The notes beneath the pieces were generated by a model. The model did no database searches, was not told where the DNA came from, and saw only the letters and a list, made by a program, of their open reading frames with translations. Source: an uncultured Beijerinckiaceae bacterium (GTDB lineage Bacteria > Pseudomonadota > Alphaproteobacteria > Rhizobiales > Beijerinckiaceae). Taken from it: DNA of 64,000 nucleotides. Location: NCBI GenBank assembly GCA_937863205.1, contig CALMGA010000203.1, positions 5,567-69,566 of the forward strand, read 5' to 3'. Positions 44,792 to 54,379 of this stretch are shown piece by piece. Each line of letters starts with the position of its first letter. Position 1 is the first letter of the stretch. The position numbers were made by a program, and so were the translations under genes.

Positions 44792-45923
44792 ATGCGCGCC
44801 GAAGCCGAAGCGCTTGTCGAGAACATCAAGCAGTCCATGGGACTGCTGAGGAGGCATCTTTGACGTCGACGCCTCGACGCGCCGCCTCGCCGAACTGAAC
44901 GCCAGGGTCGAGGATCCGGCCCTGTGGAACGATGCCGAAGCCGCGCAGAAGATGATGCGCGAGCGCACCGACCTTGAAGATCGCCTGGGATCCATCGCCC
45001 GCTTCGAGCGCGACCTCGAAGACGCGGCGACGCTGGTCGAACTGGGCGAAGCGGAGGAGGATCAGGCCACTGAGCGCGAGGGCCTCGACGCCCTGAAGGG
45101 CTTGAAGCAGGAGGCCGAGCGCCGCCAGATCGAGGCGCTGCTGTCGGGCGAGGTCGATCCCAACGACACCTACATCGAGGTCCATTCCGGCGCCGGCGGC
45201 ACGGAGTCCTGCGATTGGGCGCGGATGCTGTTTCGCATGTACGCGCGCTGGGCCGAGCGCCACAAGTACAAGGTCGAGATCATCGAGGAAACGGCCGGCG
45301 ACGGGGCTGGAATCAAGTCGGCGACCCTGCTCGTCAAGGGCCACAACGCCCACGGCTGGGCCAAGGTGGAATCGGGCGTGCATCGGCTGGTGCGGATCTC
45401 GCCCTATGATTCGGCCGCGCGGCGCCATACCAGCTTCGCCTCGGTGTGGGTGTATCCCGTCATCGACGACAAGATCGACATCGACGTGAAGGAGTCGGAC
45501 TGCCGCATCGATACCTACCGTTCGTCGGGTGCGGGCGGCCAGCACGTCAACACCACCGACTCGGCCGTGCGCATCACCCACATCCCGACCGGCATCGTGG
45601 TCGCCTGCCAGGGCGAGCGCTCGCAGCACAAGAACCGCGCCACCGCCTGGAACATGCTGCGCGCGCGGCTCTACGAGGCCGAGATGGCCAAGCGCGAGGC
45701 CGAGGCCAACGCCACCGAAGCCTCCAAGGGCGAGATCGGCTGGGGTCACCAGATCCGGTCCTACGTCCTGCAGCCCTATCAGCTGGTGAAGGACCTGCGC
45801 ACCGGCCACACGTCGGGCACCCCCGACGAGGTTCTCGATGGCGAACTCGAATCCTTCATGGAGGCGGCGCTGGCGCAGCGCGTCCACGGCGGGGGTCCGG
45901 GCGCCGTCGAGGATGTCGACTAG
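44792..45923 (+). CDS. prfB: Peptide chain release factor 2, with programmed +1 frameshift
   Basis: The first 23 codons (44792-44860) end at an in-frame TGA (44861-44863). Translation then shifts +1 after CTT, skipping T44861 and continuing from GAC at 44862. The signals are the known ones: AGGAGG at 44849-44854, three bases, then CTT-TGA-C. The product is about 376 residues with the GGQ motif ([20 protein letters not shown]) and an SPY variant of the SPF codon-recognition tripeptide ([16 protein letters not shown]). RF2 reads UAA and UGA and so autoregulates at this UGA. Confidence 0.95.
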
Positions 45924-45929
45924 CCGGCG

Positions 45930-46805
45930 GTGTCGACGACCGATCCCGGCCCGCGCCGCGAGCCGGCCTTCAACATTCCACGCATCATCGTCGCCTGCTG
46001 CGCCCTGCTGCTCGGCGTCCACGCCCTGCGCGAGGTGCTGAGCAACGAGAGCGACAATGCGCTGATCTCGACGTTTGCCTTTCTGCCCGCGCGGGTGACG
46101 CTGGCGCTCCACCTCGTGTCCGACAACCGGCTCGCCCGCAGCCTCCAGCTCGCCGCCGGCAACAATGCGATCCTGCGCGAGCAGATCCTGTCGCTTGTCA
46201 GCGACGGGACGCTGCGCCCCTGGACCATCGCCACCTACGCCCTTCTTCATGCCAGCTGGGCCCATGTCGGCTTCAACTGCGTCTGGTTCGTCGCCTTCGG
46301 CTCCGCCGTCGCCCGCCGCTTCACCGCGCCGCGCTTCCTCGCCCTGCTGCTGATCTCGACGGTGGCGGGCGCCGTCGTGCAATATGGCTCAGACATCACC
46401 AGCTTCCAGCTGGTCATCGGCGCCTCGGCGGCGGTGTCGGGGACCATGGGCGCCGCCGTCCGCTTCGTGTTCCGGCCGAGTGACGAGCCGCGTCGCTTGT
46501 TTGATCGCGCCTTGCTGGATGAGCCGTTCCGTCAGCCGGCCCTGACCCTGGGACAGGTCTTCACCACCAAGGTCGCCCTGCTTTTCGTGCTGTTCTGGTT
46601 CGCCACAGATCTGGTGTTCGGGCTGTTTCCCGCCCTGAACGGCACCGGCGACGCGCCGGTCGCCTGGCAGGCGCACATCGGCGGCTTCCTCGCCGGTCTC
46701 CTGCTGTTCCCGCTGCTCGATCCCAGGCGGCCGTGTTCTCGGGACAGCGAGGATCCCGCGATCATCCCCGAACCCGCTCCGGGGCGGGACCAGCCTGCAC
46801 CCTGA
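45930..46805 (+). CDS. Rhomboid family intramembrane serine protease
   Basis: 291 residues from a GTG at 45930. Six hydrophobic segments. The family loop is WTIATYALLHASWAHVGFNCVWFVAFG, the nucleophile serine lies in VIGASAAVSGTMGAAV (GxSx), and the partner histidine in QAHIGGFLAGLLL. The C-terminal tail is polar. It should cleave single-pass membrane proteins; substrates are unknown. It follows prfB by 6 bp. Confidence 0.87.
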   Translation: MSTTDPGPRREPAFNIPRIIVACCALLLGVHALREVLSNESDNALISTFAFLPARVTLALHLVSDNRLARSLQLAAGNNAILREQILSLVSDGTLRPWTIATYALLHASWAHVGFNCVWFVAFGSAVARRFTAPRFLALLLISTVAGAVVQYGSDITSFQLVIGASAAVSGTMGAAVRFVFRPSDEPRRLFDRALLDEPFRQPALTLGQVFTTKVALLFVLFWFATDLVFGLFPALNGTGDAPVAWQAHIGGFLAGLLLFPLLDPRRPCSRDSEDPAIIPEPAPGRDQPAP

Positions 46806-46857
46806 GCGGGATGACCCGCGTCAGCCCGCGACGTCAGGGCTCGCGTCAAGGCTCGCG

Positions 46858-47229
46858 TCAAGACTTGGCGAGGGTCGCCTTGAGGGTGCCGGCGAGATCG
46901 TCCATGCGGAAAGGCTTCTGCAGCACCGGGCGACCGGCATGGCCGGACGGAATGCCGGAAGCGCCGTAGCCGGTGGTGAAGATGAAAGGCACGCCGCGCG
47001 AGGCCAGCAGATCGGCGACGGGATCGATCTTTTCGTTCCCCAGGTTCACGTCGAGAAGAGCGCAATCCACCGACTCGCGGCCGATCATCTCGATGGCCTC
47101 GGTGACCTGAGACACCGTGCCGACAAGGCCGAAGCCAAGTTCGTCGAGCATGTCTTCCAGGGTCAAGGCGATGAACGGCTCGTCTTCGACGATCAGGACG
47201 CGACCTTTTTTTTCGCTGACGTCGCTCAT
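46858..47229 (-). CDS. Single-domain response regulator
   Basis: 123 residues from the ATG at 47229 (MSDVSEKKGRVLIVEDE). The receiver fold is complete: acidic pair in VEDEP, phospho-acceptor Asp in DCALLDVNLG, the Thr/Ser in FIFTTGYG, and the Lys in VLQKPFRMDDL. There is no output domain. The partner kinase is not in this window. Receivers of this type in alphaproteobacteria often act in phosphorelays. Confidence 0.9.
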   Translation of the reverse strand: MSDVSEKKGRVLIVEDEPFIALTLEDMLDELGFGLVGTVSQVTEAIEMIGRESVDCALLDVNLGNEKIDPVADLLASRGVPFIFTTGYGASGIPSGHAGRPVLQKPFRMDDLAGTLKATLAKS

Positions 47230-47342
47230 CGACTTCCACGGAACCTTTTTAAACCGACCTCGCGCGAAACGTTGCGCTGAGATCACGGCAAAGTCTAGCC
47301 CAAGATCGTCGGGCGGCTGATTTACCGCGACACCGTCTGGTA

Positions 47343-47726
47343 TCAGTCACTTACACCCGGTCTCCCCAGCACGACGGGCAGGGCGAAGGCCGCGACCAGC
47401 CAGCCGGCGATCATCACCATGCCCCCGGTCGGCGCCGCCAGCCGCAGCGGCGACAAACCGGCGAGACCGCGCAGCGCGAGGTCGCCGGCGAACAGGCCGA
47501 CGCCCAGCGCGACGAGGCTCGCGGCAAGGCAAATCCACAGCGGCCGCCGCGTCACCGCTGCCGCCGCGCTCAACGCGACGAGCGCCCCGGCGTGGAACAG
47601 CAGGAAGTTGGCGGCCGTGGTCACCGAGCCGCCGCCGGTGATGTGCGCGCCCACCGCGGCGAGCGCAACGCCGCCGGCGCCGAACACGCAGCCCATACTA
47701 GCGAGAGCCTTGATCCAGACATGCAT
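47343..47726 (-). CDS. DUF423 family membrane protein
   Basis: 127 residues from the ATG at 47726 (MHVWIKALASMGCVFGAGGVALAAVGAH). Four hydrophobic segments, with FLLFHAGALVALSAAAAV and APTGGMVMIAGWLVAAFAL as typical DUF423 (YgdD-like) blocks. Function is unknown. The start overlaps the end of the downstream acyltransferase gene by 29 bp; a later ATG at 47693 would avoid this. Confidence 0.83.
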   Translation of the reverse strand: MHVWIKALASMGCVFGAGGVALAAVGAHITGGGSVTTAANFLLFHAGALVALSAAAAVTRRPLWICLAASLVALGVGLFAGDLALRGLAGLSPLRLAAPTGGMVMIAGWLVAAFALPVVLGRPGVSD

Positions 47727-48846
47727 GGACGTGGGAATAGCCGGTCGCCGCTCCGCCGTCGAGAACGCCTTCGCCGCGGCGGGGTGTCGCCCGATTCCCG
47801 GCAAGAACACGCCGCAGCGGTGATTCGAAGACGCGATAGCTGACACAGCCCAGCGCCACGATGACCGCCGTGCCCAGGCCGGCGCCGACAAGTAGGGCCG
47901 GCGCGCCCGTCCAGCCCAGTTTCAGCAGCAGGCGCTGGCAGGCGACCTCGACGAAGGCGTGCAGCATGTAGATGGCGAAGGACGCGTTGCCGAGGCTCAC
48001 CGCGAGCGGGGATGCGAGCCGCGTCGGGCGCCCGCCGCGCTCGGCGATGGCGATCAGCCCCACGAGGAGGGGGTAGAGGGCGATGATCGCGAAGGGCGGC
48101 GCCTTGGCGAGCATCAGCACCAGCAGCAGGACGGCGAGCGCGTGGGGGATCCGCCAGCTCAGCGACGTCGCCGGCCTCCCTTCGACGATGCGGCACACGG
48201 CCATGCCGGCGAGAAAGCTCGGGACCGCGCGAAGCATGCCGAAGTCGAAGGTGGCGAGGTCGCCCGGACGCAGGCCGCATCCGGCGCGCCCGGCTTCAGT
48301 GGCGAGGGCGCAGCCGGCCGCCAGACCGAGGCTGGCCACCGGGCCGACCCGCCGCACCACGGCGGCGAAGACCGGAAACAGCAGGTAGACGAACCATTCC
48401 GCCGAGATCGACCACGATGGGAAGTTCAGGCCCGGCGCCGCGACCGTGCCCCAGGCGTGGATCAGCAGGAGGTTTTGCGGCAGCTGATCGAGGGCGAACA
48501 GGGAACCGTCGCGCACGGGGACGTGGCGGACGGCGACGATGCCGGCGATCGCGGCGCACAGGAGGAGCGTGGCGAGGTGCAGGGGGTAGATGCGGGCGAG
48601 GCGTTTGCGCAGGAAGCCGCGATAGGCGGCGATCCCCGTCACGCCGCCGGCGTAGCTGTGCATCAGCACGAAGCCCGACAGCACGAAGAAGAAGTCGACG
48701 AGCGACTGGAAACGTTCGAGCACGTCGGTCGCCGGCCCGCGCAGGGGGGAAAGGTTGTTCTCGAAGTGGTAGAGAACCACGCCGAGCGCGGCGAGGAACC
48801 GGTAGGCGTCGAGGACGCCGTAGCGTCGGGCGGGCGGCTGCGCCAT
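47698..48846 (-). CDS. Acyltransferase 3 family membrane protein (OafA/YrhL-like)
   Basis: 382 residues with about ten hydrophobic segments. The opening YGVLDAYRFLAALGVVLYHFEN has the conserved R-H pair of the family, and FFFVLSGFVLMHSY, FLRKRLARIYPLHLATLL and FPSWSISAEWFVYLLFPVF follow. These enzymes O-acylate extracellular polysaccharides and lipids. It opens the exopolysaccharide locus and probably decorates its product. A second acyltransferase gene lies 12 bp upstream on the same strand. Confidence 0.9.
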   Translation of the reverse strand: MAQPPARRYGVLDAYRFLAALGVVLYHFENNLSPLRGPATDVLERFQSLVDFFFVLSGFVLMHSYAGGVTGIAAYRGFLRKRLARIYPLHLATLLLCAAIAGIVAVRHVPVRDGSLFALDQLPQNLLLIHAWGTVAAPGLNFPSWSISAEWFVYLLFPVFAAVVRRVGPVASLGLAAGCALATEAGRAGCGLRPGDLATFDFGMLRAVPSFLAGMAVCRIVEGRPATSLSWRIPHALAVLLLVLMLAKAPPFAIIALYPLLVGLIAIAERGGRPTRLASPLAVSLGNASFAIYMLHAFVEVACQRLLLKLGWTGAPALLVGAGLGTAVIVALGCVSYRVFESPLRRVLAGNRATPRRGEGVLDGGAATGYSHVHACLDQGSR

Positions 48847-48858
48847 GTCGAGCGCCCT

Positions 48859-50034
48859 TCAGGCGGCTTCGGCGGTGAGTGCCGGCTGCGACAGGGCCGT
48901 CCTCGGCTTCGGAGCGCGGGACGGCAGGAGAACCGTCCGCAGCCTCAGGAAGGGCTTCTCGACCAAGCGCCAGGAGGCGAGCGCGAAGCAGGCGGTGACC
49001 AAGACGGCCAGCACCGCGAAGAGGACGACGCGCGCCGCGCCGGGCAGGGCGCCGAGCCGCGCCGCGAGGGCGAAGACCAGCGTCTGGGTGATGGGATAGC
49101 CGTAGAGGTAGAGGCCGTAGGAGCAGTCGTCCTTCACCCGCCGGTCGAACCAGGGGAAGCGGCAGGCGCCGAGGTAGACCATCGCGTAGGTCAGGAGCAC
49201 GGCGGCCAGCGTGTCGCAAAGGCCGGAGATCATCAGGGCGACGTAGCCGGCGATGCAGGCCAGAAACAGCGGCAACCGCAGCGGGATGGCGTGCCGGTGC
49301 AGGGCGAACAGCATGCCCATCGCGAAAAGCACCACCAGGAACCAGCTCTGGAAGTGCGTCGCCTCGTAGCGAGTGGAAAGGCCGAGGGCCGGCACCGCCA
49401 TGCCGGCGGCGGCGATGCCGACGACGAGCACGACCGTCGTCGTGCGCGGGCGGGCGAGCAGGCCGCTCGCCATCATCGCGCCGATCAGCAGGTAGCAGCC
49501 GAACTCGGCGTGCAGGGTCCACAGGTTGACGTTGACGATGTCGGGCAGGGGATTGCCGGTGAACACGCCGGGCAGTTCGTACTGGATCCACCCGATGATG
49601 TTGCCGAAGTAGGTGTAGGTGCCGGCGCTGGCGAAGTATTCGCCCGGCGCCAGCGTGCTGACGCACGGCCCGAGGATGAAGGCCGAAAGCACGACCTCGG
49701 TGAAGAGGGCCGGCAGGATGCGCAGGATGCGCAGGGTGAAGAAGCTGCGGGTGTCGCGGGCGCGCAGCGCGCTGCCCATCACCAGGAAGCCGCTGAGGGC
49801 GAAGAACATGCCCACCAGCGCGAACAGGCCGGGGCGCAGCGCCTCGATGACGAACTGCCTGGCGCTGAGACTGGCGGCCGTGGCCATCAGGTTGCCCTTG
49901 GCGTAGCCGATGTTGCCGGTGCCGCCGAAGGTCAGGACGTAGGCGTGGAACGCGAGGATGACCACCGCGAGGAGATGGCGCAGGAAATGGAATCCGGGCC
50001 AGATTTCCCGGTTCGGCTGTCCCGCAGCTTCCAT
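48859..50034 (-). CDS. Acyltransferase 3 family membrane protein, second copy
   Basis: 391 residues from the ATG at 50034 (MEAAGQPNREIWPGFHFLRHLLAVVILAFHAY). The family hallmarks are FHFLRHLLAVVILAFHAY, FFALSGFLVMGSALR, ILRILPALFTEVVLSAF and NLWTLHAEFGCYLLIG. The C-terminal region has SYGLYLYGYPITQTLVF. It is a paralogue, not a duplicate, of the neighbour. O-acetylation of the exopolysaccharide is the likely role. Confidence 0.9.
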   Translation of the reverse strand: MEAAGQPNREIWPGFHFLRHLLAVVILAFHAYVLTFGGTGNIGYAKGNLMATAASLSARQFVIEALRPGLFALVGMFFALSGFLVMGSALRARDTRSFFTLRILRILPALFTEVVLSAFILGPCVSTLAPGEYFASAGTYTYFGNIIGWIQYELPGVFTGNPLPDIVNVNLWTLHAEFGCYLLIGAMMASGLLARPRTTTVVLVVGIAAAGMAVPALGLSTRYEATHFQSWFLVVLFAMGMLFALHRHAIPLRLPLFLACIAGYVALMISGLCDTLAAVLLTYAMVYLGACRFPWFDRRVKDDCSYGLYLYGYPITQTLVFALAARLGALPGAARVVLFAVLAVLVTACFALASWRLVEKPFLRLRTVLLPSRAPKPRTALSQPALTAEAA

Positions 50035-50227
50035 CGTGCCCGCCTCGGTCGTTGCGGGACCGGCGCATCCCGAGCCCCCGCCACACCGTGCCGGCGAAGG
50101 CTTCCGAATCGGTAAAGGGCGGAGACGCAATCGGTGCGCCGATGCGTGCAGGTGGCGCAAGGGGATCGGCGGCAACGGGCCGACGCCACGGGACGGGCGG
50201 CGCGAGCGCCTACGGATCTTCTTCGCG

Positions 50228-51529
50228 TCAGGGCGCGACGGGGGCTGGCTGCTGGCCGAACCTCGGCGATGCCGCTTGCGCCGGCACCGATCGGGCGAGG
50301 GCCGACAGGCGCGCCGCTTCCATGCCCCACACGGCGCCGAGCATGAAATACACGAAGCGCCAGTGATCGACGTCGATCTGGAAGGCCTGGAGAAAGGCGC
50401 TGACGAGGGCCGGGGTGATGACCTGGGCGTGGCGCAGGAAGGGCGTGCGTCTGAAGCTCAACCGCACCGCGACGACCGTGGTCCAGCCGACGAGCAGAAG
50501 AAAGACCACGCCGCCCAGCCAGCCGGCGGAGGCGAAGGCGCCGATGTAGGAATTGTGCGGATCGAGGTCGAAGGTGAAGGCGAAGCGGTGCGGCCCGAAC
50601 CCGAGGGGGCGCTCGATCAGCATCGGGATCGAGCGCATCTGGTTGCCGAAGCGCCCGGTGACGCCGCCGTCGTATTCCTGCTGCAGCTTGGCGCGGCTCG
50701 TCACCACCTCGCGCAGCGTGTCGTTGGAAGCGATGGCGAGGCCGCCCGCCGCACCGGCGAGAACGAACAGCACCGTGCCGACCAGGATGGACCGACGGGT
50801 GCGCCGGTCGTCGGCGGTGATGAACGTGACAACGGCGAAGTACAGCACCGCGAACACCAGCGCTCCCCAGGCGCCGCGCGACAGCGGCAGGAAGACGCCG
50901 CCGAAGATGGTGAACAGCAGCAGGGCGGCCATGAGGCCGCGCTTGAGCAGCCGGCCGCGCACCGTCGCCTGCATCAGGCAGAGCACGCCCAGGATGCAGT
51001 ACGAACCCAGCACGTTGGGGTCCTTGAAGGGCCCGGCGATGCGGTTGACGATGGCCGCCTTGTCGTGGAAGCCGGGCAGGTCCCAGTAGCCGGCGGCGGC
51101 CCAGGCGGCGGCGACCACGCAGCTGATCGTGTAGCCGAGAAGCGCGAGGCGGAGCCGTCCGGCGGTGTGTCGCGTGAACACCATCGCGAACATGAAGGCG
51201 CTGACGAAGAGGTAGGTCGTTTGCAGCGTGTACACCAGCGCCGTCGCGCCCGTTCCGTCCTCGGCCGGCGCCGGCCGGTCGCCCAGCCAGGGCATCAGCG
51301 CGAGCATTTCGGCGAAGATGAAGAGGCCGAGCAGGACCGCGAAGGCGAGCGTGGCGCGCGTCAGAACGAAGTGGGCAGAGAACACCAGCGGCAGCAGGAG
51401 GAGGAAGCAGATCTCGTAGGGCGACGGCTCGAAGAAGGAGATGCTGCCCAGGCTGAGCATCGGGAACAGCAGCGCGCGCAGCACGGTCTCGGTGGCGAGG
51501 GTGCGGGGACGCGGCGGTTCGTGGTGCAT
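50228..51529 (-). CDS. O-antigen ligase/polymerase-like membrane protein
   Basis: 433 residues from the ATG at 51529 (MHHEPPRPRTLATETVLRALLF). About ten membrane helices. The large periplasmic loop resembles Wzy/WaaL proteins: VTGRFGNQMRSIPMLIERPLGFGPHRF, DLDPHNSYIGAFASAGWLGGVVFLLL with the conserved His-Asn. GAWGALVFAVLYF precedes it. Either chain polymerisation (Wzy) or ligation is possible; with the UndPP-sugar transferase and Wza/Wzc-like proteins nearby, polymerisation is more likely. Confidence 0.85.
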   Translation of the reverse strand: MHHEPPRPRTLATETVLRALLFPMLSLGSISFFEPSPYEICFLLLLPLVFSAHFVLTRATLAFAVLLGLFIFAEMLALMPWLGDRPAPAEDGTGATALVYTLQTTYLFVSAFMFAMVFTRHTAGRLRLALLGYTISCVVAAAWAAAGYWDLPGFHDKAAIVNRIAGPFKDPNVLGSYCILGVLCLMQATVRGRLLKRGLMAALLLFTIFGGVFLPLSRGAWGALVFAVLYFAVVTFITADDRRTRRSILVGTVLFVLAGAAGGLAIASNDTLREVVTSRAKLQQEYDGGVTGRFGNQMRSIPMLIERPLGFGPHRFAFTFDLDPHNSYIGAFASAGWLGGVVFLLLVGWTTVVAVRLSFRRTPFLRHAQVITPALVSAFLQAFQIDVDHWRFVYFMLGAVWGMEAARLSALARSVPAQAASPRFGQQPAPVAP

Positions 51530-51576
51530 GGTCGTCTCTGCTGGCGTCGCTTGGCCCCGATCAGTACCGGAAAGGG

Positions 51577-52806
51577 TTAAGGCCGCGTTCGAGCGGCGTC
51601 TCCGACCGCGGCGGCGCGCCCGGCGACCGTGATCGCCAGCGGGCGGCGCAGCAGCAGCCGGCCGGATGTGGCGCAGTTGCGCGCCTGCATGGCGACGAAG
51701 AACAGCTCGGGCGTGCGCTCGACCGTGTCGAAGTTGCGGCTCGCCGACGCCGGATCGAGGATCGAGGGATAGTTGATCAGCGGACCATCGGCCTTGCACC
51801 AGCCGCTGTACAGGGTGCGGCCGGCGAGGAGCAGGTGCGCCGGTCCCCAGTGGATCAGGTCACGCGAGGAGGCATAGTAGAAGCCGTCGACGGGGAAGTC
51901 GCCGCTCGCGCTCGCCTGCAGCAAAGCGATCCAGCGGCCGCTCGGCCGATGGCGCACGACGCTGTTCACCGCGAAGGTGAAGGGGCGGATCACCGCGCAG
52001 GGCTGGGGCAGGGCCTTGCTGCGGTAGGGGTCGGCGTAACGCACGCCGAACTGCGACCCGTCGAACGCCCGCCACAGGTCGGGCCGGGTGGGATCGGTGG
52101 TTCGAAACAGGCAGGAGCCGGCATCCTGACCGGCCCAGCCGGTGGTGGAGGCGAAGGCGTAGACGTAGCGGCCGTCGCCGAACATATTCGAGGGCTCGAA
52201 GAAGCCGCGGTGGCGGCCCTGGCCGACGTCCTGGGTGAAGGGTGCGGCGGCGACGACGAGCGGCCTGCCTGCGGCGAAGCGCGTGCCGCCATCGCTCGAA
52301 TGGAAGGCGAGGATGGTGTTGAACCAGCAGCCCAGGCTGTCGGACACGGTGCAGCGTCCGTGATCGTCGGCGTGGTACTCCTCGTGGACGAGCGCGCCGA
52401 CGTCGCGGCCGTCGCGGGTCCAGGTCGCGGCGACATATCGCCGATCGGCGAAGTGCGAGGGGTCGGGATCGAACGGGCTGTCGAGCGAGGAATGGCAGTC
52501 GATGCGGACGTGATCGAGGTCGCGGCCGCGCAGGGGCCGGGCGACGAAGTGCAGGGCGAACATCACCACGGCGCCCTTGTCGTCGCGAAAGGCGCGGGGA
52601 TTCATGTCGGGATCATCGATCGGCTGGCAGGCGTCGCGGGCCGGGTCGTAGAGAACCAAGGGCGGGCCGGCGAAGGCGATTGTCAGGTCGGTGCCGGCCG
52701 GCTCGGTGCTGGCCGGCTCGGCGTGCACGGGGCCGGCGGCCAAGCCGAGCGACGCGGCCAGCGAGACGGCGAGTCCGAACCGGCGCAGCGCGCTCGCCGG
52801 GATCAA
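51577..52806 (-). CDS. Secreted propeller-like protein of the exopolysaccharide locus
   Basis: 409 residues from a TTG at 52806 that overlaps the TGA of the upstream gene. The signal peptide (MIPASALRRFGLAVSLAASL, cleavage near VHAE) fixes this start. The body has repeated Trp/Asp/Phe-rich blades (GVVMFALHF, RRYVAATWTRDGRDVGALVHEEYHADDHG, FEPSNMFGDGRYVYAFAST, GFYYASSRDLIHWGPAHLLLAG). This looks like a five-bladed glycoside-hydrolase propeller (GH43/GH32-like). Catalytic acids are not securely placed. Processing or binding of the exported polysaccharide is inferred. Confidence 0.72.
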   Translation of the reverse strand: MIPASALRRFGLAVSLAASLGLAAGPVHAEPASTEPAGTDLTIAFAGPPLVLYDPARDACQPIDDPDMNPRAFRDDKGAVVMFALHFVARPLRGRDLDHVRIDCHSSLDSPFDPDPSHFADRRYVAATWTRDGRDVGALVHEEYHADDHGRCTVSDSLGCWFNTILAFHSSDGGTRFAAGRPLVVAAAPFTQDVGQGRHRGFFEPSNMFGDGRYVYAFASTTGWAGQDAGSCLFRTTDPTRPDLWRAFDGSQFGVRYADPYRSKALPQPCAVIRPFTFAVNSVVRHRPSGRWIALLQASASGDFPVDGFYYASSRDLIHWGPAHLLLAGRTLYSGWCKADGPLINYPSILDPASASRNFDTVERTPELFFVAMQARNCATSGRLLLRRPLAITVAGRAAAVGDAARTRP

Positions 52807-54338
52807 TAGGCGTTCCCGGTGCGCAGCAGCGCCACCGGCGTCGCGGCAAGCACGTAGAGGTCGAGGAAGATGGACCAGTTCTCGATGTAGAACAGGTCGC
52901 ATTCCACCCGCTTCTGGATCTTCTCGGACGTGTCTGTCTCGCCGCGCCAGCCGTGGATCTGCGCCCAGCCGGTGATGCCGGGGCGGACGCGGTGGCGGGC
53001 GAAGTAACCGTCGACCACCTCGTCGTAGAGCGCGTTGGCGGCCTTGGCGTGAACCGCGTGGGGGCGCGGACCGACCAGCGAAAGGTTGCCCTTCCAAACC
53101 ACGTTGAGGAGCTGCGGCAGCTCGTCGAGCGAGGTTTTGCGGATGATCCGTCCGACGCGGGTGACGCGGGGGTCGTTCTTGGTCACCAGCCGGGACGCCT
53201 TGGTGTCCAACTGGTCGGTGAACATGGAGCGGAACTTGAAGACCTCGATCAGCTCGTTGTTGAAGCCGTACCGCTTCTGCTTGAACAGCACCGGACCCCT
53301 GGAATCGAGCTTCACGGCGAGGGCGACCAGGCACATCACCGGCAGCAGGGCGAGCAGGCAGGCGCCGCCGACGAGCCGGTCGAAGATGGACTTCAAGACG
53401 ATGTCCCACTCCGCCAGCGGCTTGTCGAAGAGGTCGATCACCGGCACCTTGCCGATGTAGGAATAGGCGCGCGGGCGGAAGCGCAGCTTGTTCATGTGCG
53501 CGGCGAGCCGGATGTCGACCGGCAGCACCCAAAGCTTGCGCAGCATGGTGAGGAGGCGCTGCTCGGCCGAGATCGGCAGCGTGAAGATCACGAGGTCGAG
53601 CGGCGTGTGGCGGGCGAAGTTCACGAGGTCGTCGACGTTGCCGAGCTTGGGGTATCCGCCGACCATGTCGGGGGAGCGCTCGTCGGTGCGGTCGTCGAAG
53701 ATGCCGAAGATGTGCAGGTCCTCGCTGCCCTGATCGGCGAAGTCGGCCAGCAGCTGCTTGGCCGCCGGGCCGCCGCCCACGATCACCGTGCGGCGCGACA
53801 GCTTGCCGGTGCGGGTGAGGTGGTTGGTGAGGGCCGAGGCGGCCGATCGGCCGGCGAGCAGGGCGGCGAAGCCGGTCACCGCCCAATGGGCGAACCACCA
53901 GCGCCCGAGCAACGGGTCGACCCCGGCCAGGTGGCAGGCGGCGAGCGCGCTGCCGAACACCCCGAACCAAGCGGCCGCGATGCGCAGGCCGAAGCGGGTC
54001 GGCGCGCGCAGGGCGGCGATGCGGTAGGAGCCGAGCGACTGCAGGCAGATCACCACGAGCAGGGCGAGCAGCGGCACGGCGAGCAGCGGCAGCACCGCGA
54101 CCTTTCCGCCCGAGCGCACCGCGACCAGATAGGTCGCGAGGCCGGCAAAGGCGACGAGGGCGAGCTCGCCCAGCCGCATCAGGCCTTCAAGGATGGCGGC
54201 CGACACGATGCGGCGCTTGCCGCCCTCAGCCAGCGACGCGGCGAGCTTGTCGAGCTCCACCGCGTGCGGATTGGTCCGCGCGGCGGCCGCGAACGGCGCC
54301 TCCACGGTTCTGAGATCCTGAGCTGAAAACGCGGCCAT
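52803..54338 (-). CDS. Undecaprenyl-phosphate sugar phosphotransferase (WcaJ/ExoY-type, polyisoprenyl-phosphate hexose-1-P transferase)
   Basis: 511 residues. The N-terminal half has about five membrane helices and a Rossmann-like CoA-binding region (RRTVIVGGGPAAKQLLADF, HIFGIFDDRT). The C-terminal catalytic domain is intact: FDRLVGGACLLALLPVMC, FKQKRYGFNNELIEVFKFRSM, RRTSLDELPQ-like KTSLDELPQLLNVVWKGNLSLVGPRPHA, and RPGITGWAQI. It starts repeat-unit synthesis by moving a sugar-1-phosphate onto undecaprenyl phosphate. Translation is coupled to the downstream secreted protein. Confidence 0.93.
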   Translation of the reverse strand: MAAFSAQDLRTVEAPFAAAARTNPHAVELDKLAASLAEGGKRRIVSAAILEGLMRLGELALVAFAGLATYLVAVRSGGKVAVLPLLAVPLLALLVVICLQSLGSYRIAALRAPTRFGLRIAAAWFGVFGSALAACHLAGVDPLLGRWWFAHWAVTGFAALLAGRSAASALTNHLTRTGKLSRRTVIVGGGPAAKQLLADFADQGSEDLHIFGIFDDRTDERSPDMVGGYPKLGNVDDLVNFARHTPLDLVIFTLPISAEQRLLTMLRKLWVLPVDIRLAAHMNKLRFRPRAYSYIGKVPVIDLFDKPLAEWDIVLKSIFDRLVGGACLLALLPVMCLVALAVKLDSRGPVLFKQKRYGFNNELIEVFKFRSMFTDQLDTKASRLVTKNDPRVTRVGRIIRKTSLDELPQLLNVVWKGNLSLVGPRPHAVHAKAANALYDEVVDGYFARHRVRPGITGWAQIHGWRGETDTSEKIQKRVECDLFYIENWSIFLDLYVLAATPVALLRTGNAY

Positions 54339-54379
54339 GGCGAACTCGCGGGAACGACCGGAAGGGAGACGGATCGGGG

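Noticed and set aside
47959..50115. A 718-codon open frame on the plus strand over the acyltransferase genes
   Set aside because: It is Gln/Glu/Arg-rich with no domain, and is exactly antisense to two well-supported acyltransferase genes; a by-product of high GC.
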